From RBG-16-64-43 sp035288225 (GTDB lineage: Bacteria; Chloroflexota; Anaerolineae; Anaerolineales; RBG-16-64-43): 21,919 nucleotides of DNA. The translations under genes were made by a program, and so were the position numbers. The DNA is taken from positions 1-21,919 of the forward strand of contig DATEAT010000074.1 of the NCBI GenBank assembly GCA_035288225.1, read 5' to 3'. The notes under the pieces were generated by a model. That model was given only the letters and a program-made list of their open reading frames with translations. It made no database searches and was not told the DNA's origin. This document shows positions 6,131 through 14,516 of the stretch, piece after piece. Position 1 is the stretch's first letter. Each line of letters opens with the position of its first letter.

Positions 6131-8467
6131 GTGAGACCGGTCATCCTACCCAGATTTGCTTTCCTCCTCGCGGCTTTCGTCTTCTTGAGTGGTTGCACCT
6201 CGAACTCGGCCCCGTCGCCCACAACTGCTGCCCTAGCGTCAGGCAGTCCCTCCCCCGCTCAATCTGAATCAGGCGCGGCGCAAGCCGCTACGCTCGCCCC
6301 AGCCACCTCGACCCTTCGGCCAACCAGCGCGCCGACGGCTGAATCCAGCCCGACCTCAATTCCGGTGGCACTACCTGTTCTGGCGGGCACGCCATACCCG
6401 GCACCCGCTGAGCCGATTTCGGCGGCGAGTACCGCGAGGCTAGCCGTACTGGCCGAATATGGCCTCGGCACAGCGCCGCTGAGCAGCGGCTACGGCCTGC
6501 AGCTTTCGCTGGATGGACAGCGGCTCATCGTCACCTCCACCGCCGGGTTCGCCGTGCTATCGCCAGTCGACCTGACGCTCCAGCGTTTCATCCCCGCGCC
6601 TGATCTTGGCGCGCGGGTGGTTTCCCGTGATGGAACTCGGGCGGCGAACCTCGCTGATCGGGAAGGGGGGGAGATCGTTCAGCTTTGGGATCTGGTGAGT
6701 GGACAAAGTCTGGGCGAGCACTCCGTCCCGCGCTGGCCCACTCAGCAAGATTATGCACGGGTCGCCCTGCTCGACATCTCCCCCGACAACTCCCTCCTGG
6801 CCGCGGTTTACAGTGATGGTGTCGTCGCCGTGATCGACCTGCCGGACGGCAACCTGGTTAAGGTCCTGGCCTGGTACATCGATTACACCGACACCCCGAT
6901 GTTCCTGCACTTCAGCCAATCCGGTAAGACCCTGTACTACATCTATCTAGATGTGGGATACGGCGAACAGGGGATCCAATCGCGGGGACTGAATACGACC
7001 TCGTGGACCGAGGAGTCGTACTTCGCCACTAAGAAGGGGCGCGGCCCGTCCCGCTATGGCGTCTTCTCGCCCACCCTGAGCGACACCGGATTCGAGTTCG
7101 GCTATTTCCCGGTTGCGTACTACGGTGGCAACTCGCGTTGGGGTATTGATGTCTTCGACTTCACCACCTTGTACGAGCGCTACTTCCTGGAGATGCCGGA
7201 CTATCCTTCGGCGGTGGGTATCTCGTCGGACGGGCGATGGCTGGTCAGTGCGAGCAGCGTCACCGACAAGGTTGAGGTGCGCGAGGCTGAGAAGAACCGT
7301 CCGCCGGTGTTCACCTTCGCAGGGCACGACAACCTCGTGTGGGGTGTGGCGGCGGCACCCGATGGGCAGACCTTCTACTCCGTCGGAATGGATGGCATGC
7401 TGCGCAAGTGGGTCGCGGGCAGCGAGTCCCCGGCGGCCGAGCACGACGGGTTCTTGCCTGCCCTGGATGGGATTACCTTCGCGTCGGACAGCGGGCGCTT
7501 GCGGGTAGCGGCCCTGACCGGCTCGATCTTTGAGATCGATACCCTCACCGGCCGGTTTGTTAAGACGTTTGCCGACCCGCGCGAACCACGGCGTTACTAT
7601 TGGAAGGTGAGCACCTTCGACGCTTTCTTCCCAGAATTCCGGCGGGTGGCAGGCACCGAGGGCGATTGCACAATCGCGCCGGGGACCGACGACGCGTTGC
7701 TGGCCCAGTCATGCGACTATGGATTCCTGCCGATCCGACTGTGGGATACCGCGCTCGGCAGCGTTGCCCGCACGATCTCCGACGCGAGCTACACCGTGCA
7801 AGACAAATGGGGCCCGCGGCTGAAAACGAGTATAGGCAACGCCCTCATGGCCCTCTCCGCCGACGGTCAATGGATGGCCGCAACGTATCACACACCTCTC
7901 GACAACAATGCCATACGCATCTTCGAGACTTCCAGCGGCCGGCTGATGCGCACGATCGCTTCCAGGAGAGTCGAGGCCATGGTCTTTTCGCCGGACGGGG
8001 CACGCCTGGCCACAGCCGGCTGGGAGGCGAGGCAGCCCATCCGCATTCTCGACCCCCAAACCGGGAAGGTTGTGAAAGAAATACGGCTGTCGCAAGACTC
8101 GAGCAGGATCGATGCACTAGCGTTCACGCCGGATGGATCGTTGTTGCTCGCACTGGATAGTTCGGCGGGGACTGTGGACGCCTACAACACAACTTCATGG
8201 GAGCTCGCACAGCGGCTCACCATCCCTGAAGAACTTAACTTTGGAATCGAGAAGATGCGCGTTTCACCGGATGGATCGCTCGTCGCGCTGGCGGACTACA
8301 GCGGAGCGATCAACTTCTGGGAGGTGGGTTCCGACTCGCTCATGCCAGATCCCGTCCAGTTACCCTACGCGGTGAGGACTCGAGAAATGGCCTTCTCGCC
8401 GGATGGCCGCCTGCTGGCGGTGGTCGGGACCGACAACCGCGTCCGGATTATCGGCGTTGCGCCTTAA
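6131..8467 (+). CDS. WD40-type beta-propeller lipoprotein
   Basis: Predicted 778-residue lipoprotein. The signal ends in lipobox LSGC (Cys22). A Ser/Pro/Thr/Ala-rich spacer reaches about residue 95 and would hold the propeller away from the membrane. The rest is a long series of WD40-like blades marked by S-D/P-D-G turns: DISPDNSLL, ISSDGRWL, AAPDGQTF, SADGQWMA, FSPDGARLA, FTPDGSLLL, VSPDGSLVA and FSPDGRLLA. Many blades end in an aromatic-containing strand (for example INFWEVG). At roughly 680 residues the blade region could form two propellers. Start GTG 6131 has AGAGGT five bases upstream (6120-6125). Such propellers usually act as binding platforms; no enzyme motif is seen. Confidence 0.88.
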   Translation: MRPVILPRFAFLLAAFVFLSGCTSNSAPSPTTAALASGSPSPAQSESGAAQAATLAPATSTLRPTSAPTAESSPTSIPVALPVLAGTPYPAPAEPISAASTARLAVLAEYGLGTAPLSSGYGLQLSLDGQRLIVTSTAGFAVLSPVDLTLQRFIPAPDLGARVVSRDGTRAANLADREGGEIVQLWDLVSGQSLGEHSVPRWPTQQDYARVALLDISPDNSLLAAVYSDGVVAVIDLPDGNLVKVLAWYIDYTDTPMFLHFSQSGKTLYYIYLDVGYGEQGIQSRGLNTTSWTEESYFATKKGRGPSRYGVFSPTLSDTGFEFGYFPVAYYGGNSRWGIDVFDFTTLYERYFLEMPDYPSAVGISSDGRWLVSASSVTDKVEVREAEKNRPPVFTFAGHDNLVWGVAAAPDGQTFYSVGMDGMLRKWVAGSESPAAEHDGFLPALDGITFASDSGRLRVAALTGSIFEIDTLTGRFVKTFADPREPRRYYWKVSTFDAFFPEFRRVAGTEGDCTIAPGTDDALLAQSCDYGFLPIRLWDTALGSVARTISDASYTVQDKWGPRLKTSIGNALMALSADGQWMAATYHTPLDNNAIRIFETSSGRLMRTIASRRVEAMVFSPDGARLATAGWEARQPIRILDPQTGKVVKEIRLSQDSSRIDALAFTPDGSLLLALDSSAGTVDAYNTTSWELAQRLTIPEELNFGIEKMRVSPDGSLVALADYSGAINFWEVGSDSLMPDPVQLPYAVRTREMAFSPDGRLLAVVGTDNRVRIIGVAP

Positions 8468-8582
8468 GCGCGCTCACCACGCATCCCGGGCTCGCACCGA
8501 TCGGATTATCACACCTGGCTCGCGGGAGTGGCGCAGGCTGGGTGTAGGTCGTGGCTGGCGTGAGGCAGGTCTCGCCGCACAA

Positions 8583-8591
8583 TGGTAAGAT
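8583..8591 (+). promoter_or_regulatory. Extended -10 promoter of the hemolysin III gene
   Basis: TGGTAAGAT matches the TGnTAnnnT extended -10 pattern. Transcription would start near 8598, about 54 bases before GTG 8652. No -35 box is evident. Confidence 0.45.
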
Positions 8592-8651
8592 GCCGCCTTG
8601 CACGCGAGCCAACTTCTCGCGTGGGCATCCAACCCTGAGACGGGCTATCAC

Positions 8652-9314
8652 GTGTCCCTTCCGCGTGCGTCCAAATTCAAAGACCCGGTGAGCGGCCTCA
8701 CCCACCTCTGGGCGGCGGTTGCCGCTGCGCTCGGGTTGATTGTGCTGCTCGTCCTGGGGCGAGGAGCTTGGCAGAGGCAGGCCTCCCTTCTAATTTACGG
8801 CCTCTCGCTGGTGTTGATGTTCGCCTCCAGCGCCGCCTACCATCTGCTGCACTCGGGGCCGCGCCTCATGCGCTGGCTGCGAACCCTCGACCACTCGGCC
8901 ATCTACCTCCTGATCGCCGGCACCTACACTCCTATCTGCGTGCACTTCTTCACCGGTTTCTGGCGCGAGGGCATGCTTGTCCTCATCTGGGTCTTGGCGC
9001 TCACCGGCATCACGGTCAAGCTCTTCATATTGCGCGGGCCGCGCTGGCTCACCGCGGGCATCTATCTTGTCATGGGATGGCTCGCGGTCGCAGCCATGGG
9101 TGAGATGTTGCGCGTCATGCCGCTCGGGGCGCTGTTGTTGCTTGGCCTGGGTGGGCTCTTCTTCAGCCTGGGTGCGGTCATCTACATTGCCAAGCGTCCG
9201 GATTTCGCGCCTGGCGTTTTCGGCTTCCACGAGCTGTGGCACATCTTCGTCATTCTCGGCTGCCTGAGTCACTATCTGCTCATCGCGCTGTTCGTTGCCC
9301 CGGCCGCACGATAG
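8652..9314 (+). CDS. Hemolysin III family membrane protein (PAQR-like)
   Basis: Predicted 220-residue, seven-helix membrane protein of the HlyIII/YqfA family, related to eukaryotic adiponectin/progestin receptors. The family is thought to be a membrane metal-dependent hydrolase involved in lipid homeostasis; the hemolysin name is historical. Typical sequences present are DPVSGLTHLWAAV at the start, SSAAYHLLHSG and DHSAIYLLIAGTYTP in the middle, and FHELWHIFVILGCLSHYL at the end, which carries the His residues expected to bind metal. GTG 8652 gives the usual family length; an in-frame TTG at 8598 would add 18 non-family residues. The DegV gene follows after 175 bases. A lipid-related role would suit a DegV neighbour, but that link is inference. 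Confidence 0.88.
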   Translation: MSLPRASKFKDPVSGLTHLWAAVAAALGLIVLLVLGRGAWQRQASLLIYGLSLVLMFASSAAYHLLHSGPRLMRWLRTLDHSAIYLLIAGTYTPICVHFFTGFWREGMLVLIWVLALTGITVKLFILRGPRWLTAGIYLVMGWLAVAAMGEMLRVMPLGALLLLGLGGLFFSLGAVIYIAKRPDFAPGVFGFHELWHIFVILGCLSHYLLIALFVAPAAR

Positions 9315-9489
9315 GCTGAACATATCAACGGTTGAGGAGCGGTTTCGTGATGAGGAAGGAAGGCTTGGCTGCCCCGTTACAGGCATCCCAGCTTCATGCC
9401 TTAAGCACACGCCCGCCCGCCACGTGGTCAAAGGTGGTCGAGGTGCTCTTGCATCGGCCGTTGTTCTTGTTCGGCGAGGGAGGTGTCTC

Positions 9490-10332
9490 GTGATCAAGAT
9501 CGTGACCGACAGCACCTGCAACCTGTCTCCCGAAGTGATCCGCCGTCACGATCTGCGCATTGCGCCGATCACGATCCAATTCGGCACCCAGAGCTACCAG
9601 GAGGGCATCGATATCGACCGGGCGCTCTTCTACCGCACGATCGAAGAGCGGCAGATCATTCCCTCCACATCCCAGCCGACCCCAGCCTGGTTCGCTCGGT
9701 TCTTCGAGGAACTGCACGCCCTGGGCCATGAGATTCTGGTCATCACCGTGACCGGGGAACATAGTGGCACTTACTCGTCCGCCATGCTGGCCAAATCCAT
9801 GGTTCCGCAAGCCGCGGTCGACGTTTTCGACTCGCGTTCGATTTCGCTGGGAACCGGCTGGATGGTGCTTGAGGCCGCGCACATGGCCGAGAGGTGGAGC
9901 GGGCGCGAGGCCATCCTCGCGCGCCTGGCGCACATCCGCGACCGCGGGCAGCTCTTCCTGACTCCGGCTACGCTCAAGTACCTCCAGATGAGCGGGCGGG
10001 TAGGCAAACTCCAAGGAGCGATCGCCTCCCTGCTCAACGTCAAGCCGATCATCGCCCTCAAGGCGGGCCAGCTCGACGCGCGCGAGAACGTGCGCACGCG
10101 CGGCCGCGCGCTCGAGCGCCTGCTCGAGTTGCTGGGTGAGTCGCTCGGCACGCAGGTGCCCCTCAACATGGCCGTCATCCACGCCGAAGTCCGCGAGGAG
10201 GCCCTGGCGCTTGCCGCACGAGTACGCGCCAAGTTCAACGTCCGCGAGTTGCTCATCGAAGACCTGGTGATATCGCTGGCCGTTCACGGAGGGCCCGGCG
10301 TCATCGGGGTGTTCGGTTACCCGATAGGCTGA
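9490..10332 (+). CDS. DegV family fatty-acid-binding protein
   Basis: Predicted 280-residue cytosolic protein, the normal DegV length. Family members bind a fatty acid between two domains; in Firmicutes FakB proteins present it to the kinase FakA. Hallmarks are KIVTDSTCNL at the N-terminus, STSQPTP (59-65), the ligand-head-binding HSGTYSSA (91-98), then LKYLQMSGRVGKLQGAIASL with NVKPIIAL, and GGPGVIGVFGYPIG at the end. Start GTG 9490 has a strong GGGAGGTG ribosome site just upstream. No fatty acid kinase gene is in the window. A second DegV gene is at 17809-18681. Confidence 0.92.
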   Translation: MIKIVTDSTCNLSPEVIRRHDLRIAPITIQFGTQSYQEGIDIDRALFYRTIEERQIIPSTSQPTPAWFARFFEELHALGHEILVITVTGEHSGTYSSAMLAKSMVPQAAVDVFDSRSISLGTGWMVLEAAHMAERWSGREAILARLAHIRDRGQLFLTPATLKYLQMSGRVGKLQGAIASLLNVKPIIALKAGQLDARENVRTRGRALERLLELLGESLGTQVPLNMAVIHAEVREEALALAARVRAKFNVRELLIEDLVISLAVHGGPGVIGVFGYPIG

Positions 10333-10615
10333 CTGTCGCGGGCACGTGGCAATGGGGCCTGAGCGAGACTGCGGGGGGTCCGAGGCGCCGACCGTTGGTA
10401 GCGGAGGGTCTCGTCTGCCTCTGCTTCTATGGGCCCCCGACCGAAAGCGCTGGATAGACAGTCACTCCTTGCTGTCGCTACTGTCATACGAATCACGCGA
10501 ACCCTGGCCTGGGTGCGACAAACGGTGGGTCTTGTCGGCTGAATGGATCATAGGCCTGGAGCGGTCGTGGACGAACCGTCCTGAAAGGCTGTGCATCGTG
10601 GTCGGGAGGTGAAGC

Positions 10616-11878
10616 ATGCAACGTCTGAGATGGCTGCCCAGCGTGATGATCTCCGGCGCGGCGTTTCTGGCCGCGCTGGCCTGCGCTGGGTCCGCCGCGT
10701 CGCGGGATGTCACCCCTCCGGTTGCGGCGACCCCTTCGCCTGCAGCCGCCTCTCAGCTGCCTCAACTCGAGGGACTGTGGTACCTCACACTCGGCGACGC
10801 CAAAGCCGATCAGGGCTGGGGCGTGGCCGTGGACGAATCGGGGGATGTCTATTTCGCTACGCACCAGCAATCGCCTGGCGAGCTCTTCTCCGACATGGTG
10901 ATCTACCGCGTCGCGCCGGACGGGGCCCATGTGTGGCAGACGCGTTGGGGCGGCAAGTTCATGGAGAAGGCCTTCGTGGTGGCCGTCGATTCGGGGGTTG
11001 TCTATGTTGGCGGGCTGACTTACACCTCCGCCAATCTCACCCAGGCGGACATGGCCGTCCTCGCCCTGGATGCGGCCGATGGACACCTGCTGTGGGATTT
11101 CACGTGGGGCCAGGGCTATGGCTACGAAGAGGTGGATGGACTTGTTGTCGATGGAGATTCGCTGTTCGTCTCCGGTTGGACGACAGGCGAGGCCACCAGT
11201 ACCGACGTGGGTCTCCTCAATCTCACTCGCGAGGGTGAGCTGGTTTGGGAAAGCACGTGGGGAACGCCGCAATGGGACCAAGGCGATGGGCAAATGGTGG
11301 TCGACGATGAGAGCATATTCGTGTCCGGCCGTTACAAGGCACAAAACATACTGCTCGGCGGCGAAGGTCTTCTGGTCCGGTTCTCCAAGCAGACAGGCGA
11401 GTACCTCCAGCACACGACGTGGGGCGGCCCGATTGGGACCGATGCACTCGGGCTGACCAGCGATGGAACATTCCTGTATGCGGTCGGTCTCACGGTCGAC
11501 GAGGGCCAGGGCGGACAGATCTTCGTGCGTAAGTACGACAAGCGGTTGGGCCTGATGTGGGCCAGCCTGTGGGGCGGGGCGAAAAGCGAATCCGCGCGGG
11601 CGATAGCGGTGGATCCAAGCGGATACATCGTGGTGGCGGGAGAGTCGGCGAGTGGAGGCACGGGCGGCCTCGATCTGGTATTGCTGCGATTCGATCCTGA
11701 GGGCCGTCTGGATTGGAGCCGGCAATGGGGCGGGCCGGCCAACGAGGGCGCGCTGGGGCTCGCGCTGGACGGGAGCGTGGCCTACATTGCCGGATCAACC
11801 CACAGCTTTGGAATGGGGCAGGACGACGCCCTGCTGCTCAAAGTGGATCCGGTCCGCGGCCTTTTTCCGGCCCCCTAA
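10616..11878 (+). CDS. Seven-bladed W-G repeat propeller lipoprotein (SBBP-like)
   Basis: Predicted 420-residue exported protein. The signal ends in ALAC (Cys23), a slightly atypical lipobox because -3 is Ala. About 45 linker residues are followed by a propeller with repeats of some 50 residues, each carrying W-x-x-x-W/L-G and a V-D-x-S-G-x-hydrophobic turn. The seven W-G positions are around LTLGDAKADQG, TRWGGKFMEKA, FTWGQGYGYEE, STWGTPQWDQG, TTWGGPIGTDA, SLWGGAKSESA and RQWGGPANEGA, and the chain closes with a short strand. This fits SBBP-type beta-propellers, which have no fixed function. ATG 10616 has GGGAGGTG seven bases before it. It ends only 14 bases from the converging permease gene. 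Confidence 0.87.
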   Translation: MQRLRWLPSVMISGAAFLAALACAGSAASRDVTPPVAATPSPAAASQLPQLEGLWYLTLGDAKADQGWGVAVDESGDVYFATHQQSPGELFSDMVIYRVAPDGAHVWQTRWGGKFMEKAFVVAVDSGVVYVGGLTYTSANLTQADMAVLALDAADGHLLWDFTWGQGYGYEEVDGLVVDGDSLFVSGWTTGEATSTDVGLLNLTREGELVWESTWGTPQWDQGDGQMVVDDESIFVSGRYKAQNILLGGEGLLVRFSKQTGEYLQHTTWGGPIGTDALGLTSDGTFLYAVGLTVDEGQGGQIFVRKYDKRLGLMWASLWGGAKSESARAIAVDPSGYIVVAGESASGGTGGLDLVLLRFDPEGRLDWSRQWGGPANEGALGLALDGSVAYIAGSTHSFGMGQDDALLLKVDPVRGLFPAP

Positions 11879-11892
11879 CGGGGTACCCTCAT

Positions 11893-12636
11893 TCATTCCC
11901 AGCGAAACATCTTTGCCGAAACGAGAGTCCCCCCCAGGAGCATCCCGGCCAGCACGCCAACATCCAGCAGGTGATCTCCCCAGGGCTGGCCGGTCCACAT
12001 CCCGCGCAGCAGGTTGACCACGTAGGTCAGGGGCATGAAGGCCGAAACCTTCTGGACGCTTGCGGGCAGCAGTTCGACCGCGAAGAAGGCTCCGGAGAGG
12101 AACAGCATCGGGTACAGCAGAACCATGGCGGCGACCCAGGCGGTGCGCACCGTGGGCATGCTGCCGGCCAGGAGGAAGCCCAGACCGAAGAAGCTCAGGC
12201 TGCTCAGGACGAAGCCCGCCAACAGGCTGAAGGGGTTGCCCTCGAAGCGCACGTGGTAGACCAGCTTCCCGGCGGTGATGAGCAACAGCATGCCCAGGCC
12301 GGTCATGACGAAGACCACGATCACCTGGGCGCCCAGGACGACCAGCGGGCTGACCGGCGTGGTCCGCAGACGGCGCAGGATGCCCTTCTCCCGGTAGGTG
12401 GCCATCGTAATGGTGGTGGACATCAATCCGGCCATGCTGATGATCACCGCGGTAAGGGATGGTATGGCAGCGTCGATTGTCCTTTGCCCGCCGTACATCG
12501 GTGTGGGTTCGTTGCCGGAAATAGCGCCATACAGGAACAGGTATATCAAGGGGAAGACCAGCGTGAAGAAGGCCCCCACCGGCTCGCGCAGGAATAGCTT
12601 GGATTCCATCCAGGTCATTTTCAGAAGGCCTTTCAT
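11893..12636 (-). CDS. ABC-2 type transporter permease
   Basis: Predicted 247-residue permease with six membrane segments, the partner of the adjacent ATPase. Family features are ESKLFLREPVGAFFTLVFPL at the N-terminus, YREKGILRRLRTTPVSP in the cytoplasmic coupling region, and FLSGAFFAVELLP followed by MPLTYVVNLLRGMW near the end. ATG 12636 is preferred because GAGG lies six bases upstream and family members usually start MKGLL. GTG 12648 would overlap the ATPase stop by four bases and add four residues. It is last in the operon 14444-11893. The substrate is unknown; ABC-2 exporters of this kind commonly handle drugs, lipids or polysaccharides. Confidence 0.92.
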   Translation of the reverse strand: MKGLLKMTWMESKLFLREPVGAFFTLVFPLIYLFLYGAISGNEPTPMYGGQRTIDAAIPSLTAVIISMAGLMSTTITMATYREKGILRRLRTTPVSPLVVLGAQVIVVFVMTGLGMLLLITAGKLVYHVRFEGNPFSLLAGFVLSSLSFFGLGFLLAGSMPTVRTAWVAAMVLLYPMLFLSGAFFAVELLPASVQKVSAFMPLTYVVNLLRGMWTGQPWGDHLLDVGVLAGMLLGGTLVSAKMFRWE

Positions 12637-12644
12637 CTCACACC

Positions 12645-13577
12645 TCACTCTCTCATCTCGCGGCCGGTCAGGCGCAAGAAGACATCCTCCAGGGTCGGCT
12701 GTTCGGTGCGCAGGTCTCGGAACTCAACTCCCTGCCCGCTTAGCAGACCGACCACCTCGCTGACCAGCGGGACCTTGCGGCCGTTCCTGCCGCGCACGGT
12801 CACCCGCTCGCATTGGACCTCGACCCGGGCCCCGCCCGTCAGGGCGTCTTCGAACCCGGCGGGCAGAGTCCCTTCAATGCTAAAGACGACCCGTTCCTCG
12901 GCCCCCAGGCCGCGGATCAGAGCCGCCGGGGTGTCCAGCGCGACGATCCGCCCGTGGTCAAGGATGGCGACCCGGTCGCACAGCTTCTCGGCCTCCTCCA
13001 TGAAGTGGGTCGTTAGCAGGACCGCCTTGCCCTTGGCGCGCACGTCGCGCACCAGGTCCCAGATCGCGTGGCGGGCCTGCGGGTCCAGGCCGGTGGTCAG
13101 TTCGTCCAGGAAGACCAGTTGCGGGTCGGGGAGGAGTGCCAGGGCGATGAACAGACGCTGTTTCTGCCCGCCGGACAGCTTGGCGAAGGGGGCATTGCGT
13201 TTCTCCTCCAGCCCCAATTGCGACAGAAGCTCATTCCAGTCGGCCGGCTCGGGATAGAAAGAGGCGTACAGGTCGAGCGCCTCCCAGACCTTCATGCGCT
13301 CCGGTAGGTTGGACTGCTGCAGTTGCATCCCGGTGCGCAGGCACAGGGTCTGGCCCTCGCGCTGCGGGTCCACGCCCAGCACGCGGATTGTTCCCTGGTC
13401 CGGTCGGCGCAGGCCTTCCAGGCATTCGATGGTGGTGGTCTTGCCGGCCCCGTTAGGGCCGACCATCCCGAAGATTTCGCCTTCCTCTACCTCGAATGAG
13501 ACCTCGTCCACGGCGACGGTCGCCCCGTAGACCTTGCGTAGTCCTTCAACATGCACGATGGCGTCCATATCCTTCAT
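12645..13577 (-). CDS. ABC transporter ATP-binding protein
   Basis: Predicted 310-residue ATPase that powers the adjacent permease. Walker A GPNGAGKT is at 40-47, the Q-loop region follows QLQQSN, the signature LSGGQKQR is at 134-141, Walker B LVFLDE at 154-159, and the H-loop is in TTHFMEEAEKLCDR. The C-terminal 80 residues (from about 230) form the extra domain seen in CcmA/drug-type ATPases. ATG 13577 shares one base with the regulator's TGA stop (TGATG) and has AAGGAAG upstream, so translation is probably coupled. An in-frame GTG at 13580 is also possible. Confidence 0.94.
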   Translation of the reverse strand: MKDMDAIVHVEGLRKVYGATVAVDEVSFEVEEGEIFGMVGPNGAGKTTTIECLEGLRRPDQGTIRVLGVDPQREGQTLCLRTGMQLQQSNLPERMKVWEALDLYASFYPEPADWNELLSQLGLEEKRNAPFAKLSGGQKQRLFIALALLPDPQLVFLDELTTGLDPQARHAIWDLVRDVRAKGKAVLLTTHFMEEAEKLCDRVAILDHGRIVALDTPAALIRGLGAEERVVFSIEGTLPAGFEDALTGGARVEVQCERVTVRGRNGRKVPLVSEVVGLLSGQGVEFRDLRTEQPTLEDVFLRLTGREMRE

Positions 13578-13870
13578 CACTTCCTTTTCAAGATCGATTC
13601 CAATGCCGCCACGTGTTCCTTGAAGACCTTGCGTCCCGCGCCGGAGGCGGAGACGTAGGTGCGTGGCTTGCGCTCCACAAAAACCTTGTTGACCGAAACG
13701 TAGCCGGCCTCTTCCAGTTTGCGAAGGTGGGCGCCCAGGTTGCCGTCGGTGACCTCGAGCAGGTTGCGCAGGTAGGTGAAGTCCACCTCGTTGCCTGCCT
13801 CCAGGGTCACCAGGGCGGCCATGATGCGCAGGCGAACCGGCTGGTGGATGGTCTCATTCAGGGCTGGCAT
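13577..13870 (-). CDS. Winged-helix transcriptional regulator (ArsR/PF13601-like)
   Basis: Predicted 97-residue DNA-binding protein. It starts with MPALNETIHQPVRLRIMAAL, continues with FTYLRNLLEVTDGNLGAHLRKLEEAGYV (helix-turn-helix recognition segment), then a beta-wing with YVSASGAGRKVF, and a closing helix ending LESILKRK. This matches the short winged-helix proteins often placed directly before ABC transporter genes. No cysteine or histidine cluster is seen, so a metal sensor role is unlikely. It lies between the four-helix protein (stop at 13875, four bases away) and the ATPase (one-base overlap). The palindrome at 14480-14495 is the obvious candidate operator. Confidence 0.9.
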   Translation of the reverse strand: MPALNETIHQPVRLRIMAALVTLEAGNEVDFTYLRNLLEVTDGNLGAHLRKLEEAGYVSVNKVFVERKPRTYVSASGAGRKVFKEHVAALESILKRK

Positions 13871-13874
13871 GGAT

Positions 13875-14444
13875 TCACCACCTAGAACGGATATAGAGGG
13901 CGAGCGCGATCATCCCGCCGCCGCCCAGGACCGCCATCCACAGATAGAAGTAGCCGGGCAGCAGGAAGTAGCCGACCAGCGCCAGTGCGGTGACCGGCAG
14001 CGCCCACCAGACGGAGGAGAAAGAGACCAGCAGCCCCATGGCCAACTGGCCGAGCATGGTGAACAGGATGATGAGCATGGTCACCTGCTTCCCGTCCGCC
14101 GGCCGGGCGATGGCGATGGCGGCAATGCCGTAGAAGACCAGCAGCAGCCAGAAGATGACGGCTCGCTTGGCAGAGGCATTGACCGATGGGCTGCGGACGC
14201 GCCTGCCCATCCGGGTGCCGAGCAGGATGGCCAAAGCTGTGCCAATGAGGCTCATCCCTGTCCAGATATAGCCGACGATTTCACCGGTCAGGAACTGAGT
14301 GGACAGAAATCCGACCAGCCAGATGATGCCCGTGATGATGAGGAAGACGTAGGCGCCGCTGCTGGCAATCGAATGGCGGGCCTTCTGCGTCATGGTCTGT
14401 ATGGCCGCCAGGGCCTCTTCAGCTTCGGAGGGGGAGACGTTCAT
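13875..14444 (-). CDS. Four-helix membrane protein, first gene of ABC operon
   Basis: Predicted 189-residue protein: a polar N-terminal helix of about 25 residues (SPSEAEEALAAIQTMTQKAR), then four or more hydrophobic segments (about 30-50, 58-80, 93-113, 118-160) ending in a basic tail YIRSRW. The family is unnamed; it is commonly found beside small winged-helix regulators in this type of operon. A role as a membrane partner or sensor is inference. ATG 14444 is well supported by AAGGAG six bases upstream. A longer reading from 14570 would cross the promoter and operator and is rejected. Confidence 0.85.
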   Translation of the reverse strand: MNVSPSEAEEALAAIQTMTQKARHSIASSGAYVFLIITGIIWLVGFLSTQFLTGEIVGYIWTGMSLIGTALAILLGTRMGRRVRSPSVNASAKRAVIFWLLLVFYGIAAIAIARPADGKQVTMLIILFTMLGQLAMGLLVSFSSVWWALPVTALALVGYFLLPGYFYLWMAVLGGGGMIALALYIRSRW

Positions 14445-14479
14445 GGGATGCTCCTTGGTTTCTTTAGAGAACTCTACGG

Positions 14480-14495
14480 TATAGAGTACTCTATA
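14480..14495. promoter_or_regulatory. Perfect 16-bp palindromic operator, TATAGAGTACTCTATA
   Basis: The sequence is a perfect palindrome centred at 14487/14488. A third half-site, ACTCTA (14471-14476), lies just downstream on the minus strand side. It overlaps the -10 region of the operon promoter, a standard position for a repressor. The winged-helix regulator encoded as second gene of the operon is the likely ligand. Confidence 0.7.
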
Positions 14496-14516
14496 GCAGA
14501 TTGCGGAAGATGTCAA
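14488..14516 (-). promoter_or_regulatory. Promoter of the regulator/ABC operon
   Basis: On the minus strand TTGACA is perfect (14516-14511). Two -10 readings are possible: TATAGA (14495-14490) at 15-base spacing or TAGAGT (14493-14488) at 17. Both fall inside the palindrome, so a bound repressor would block polymerase. Confidence 0.6.

Noticed and set aside
9394..10287. 297-codon open frame on the minus strand.
   Set aside because: Antisense to the DegV gene, with no recognisable domain.
10493..11725. 410-codon open frame on the minus strand.
   Set aside because: It is fully antisense to the propeller lipoprotein, whose repeats, signal peptide and ribosome site are convincing. The antisense product is rich in Arg, His and Pro, as expected for a shadow frame.
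11713..12597. 294-codon open frame on the plus strand rich in Gln, His and Gly.
   Set aside because: It overlaps the ABC permease on the other strand and the end of the propeller gene; its composition is that of an antisense frame to a membrane protein.
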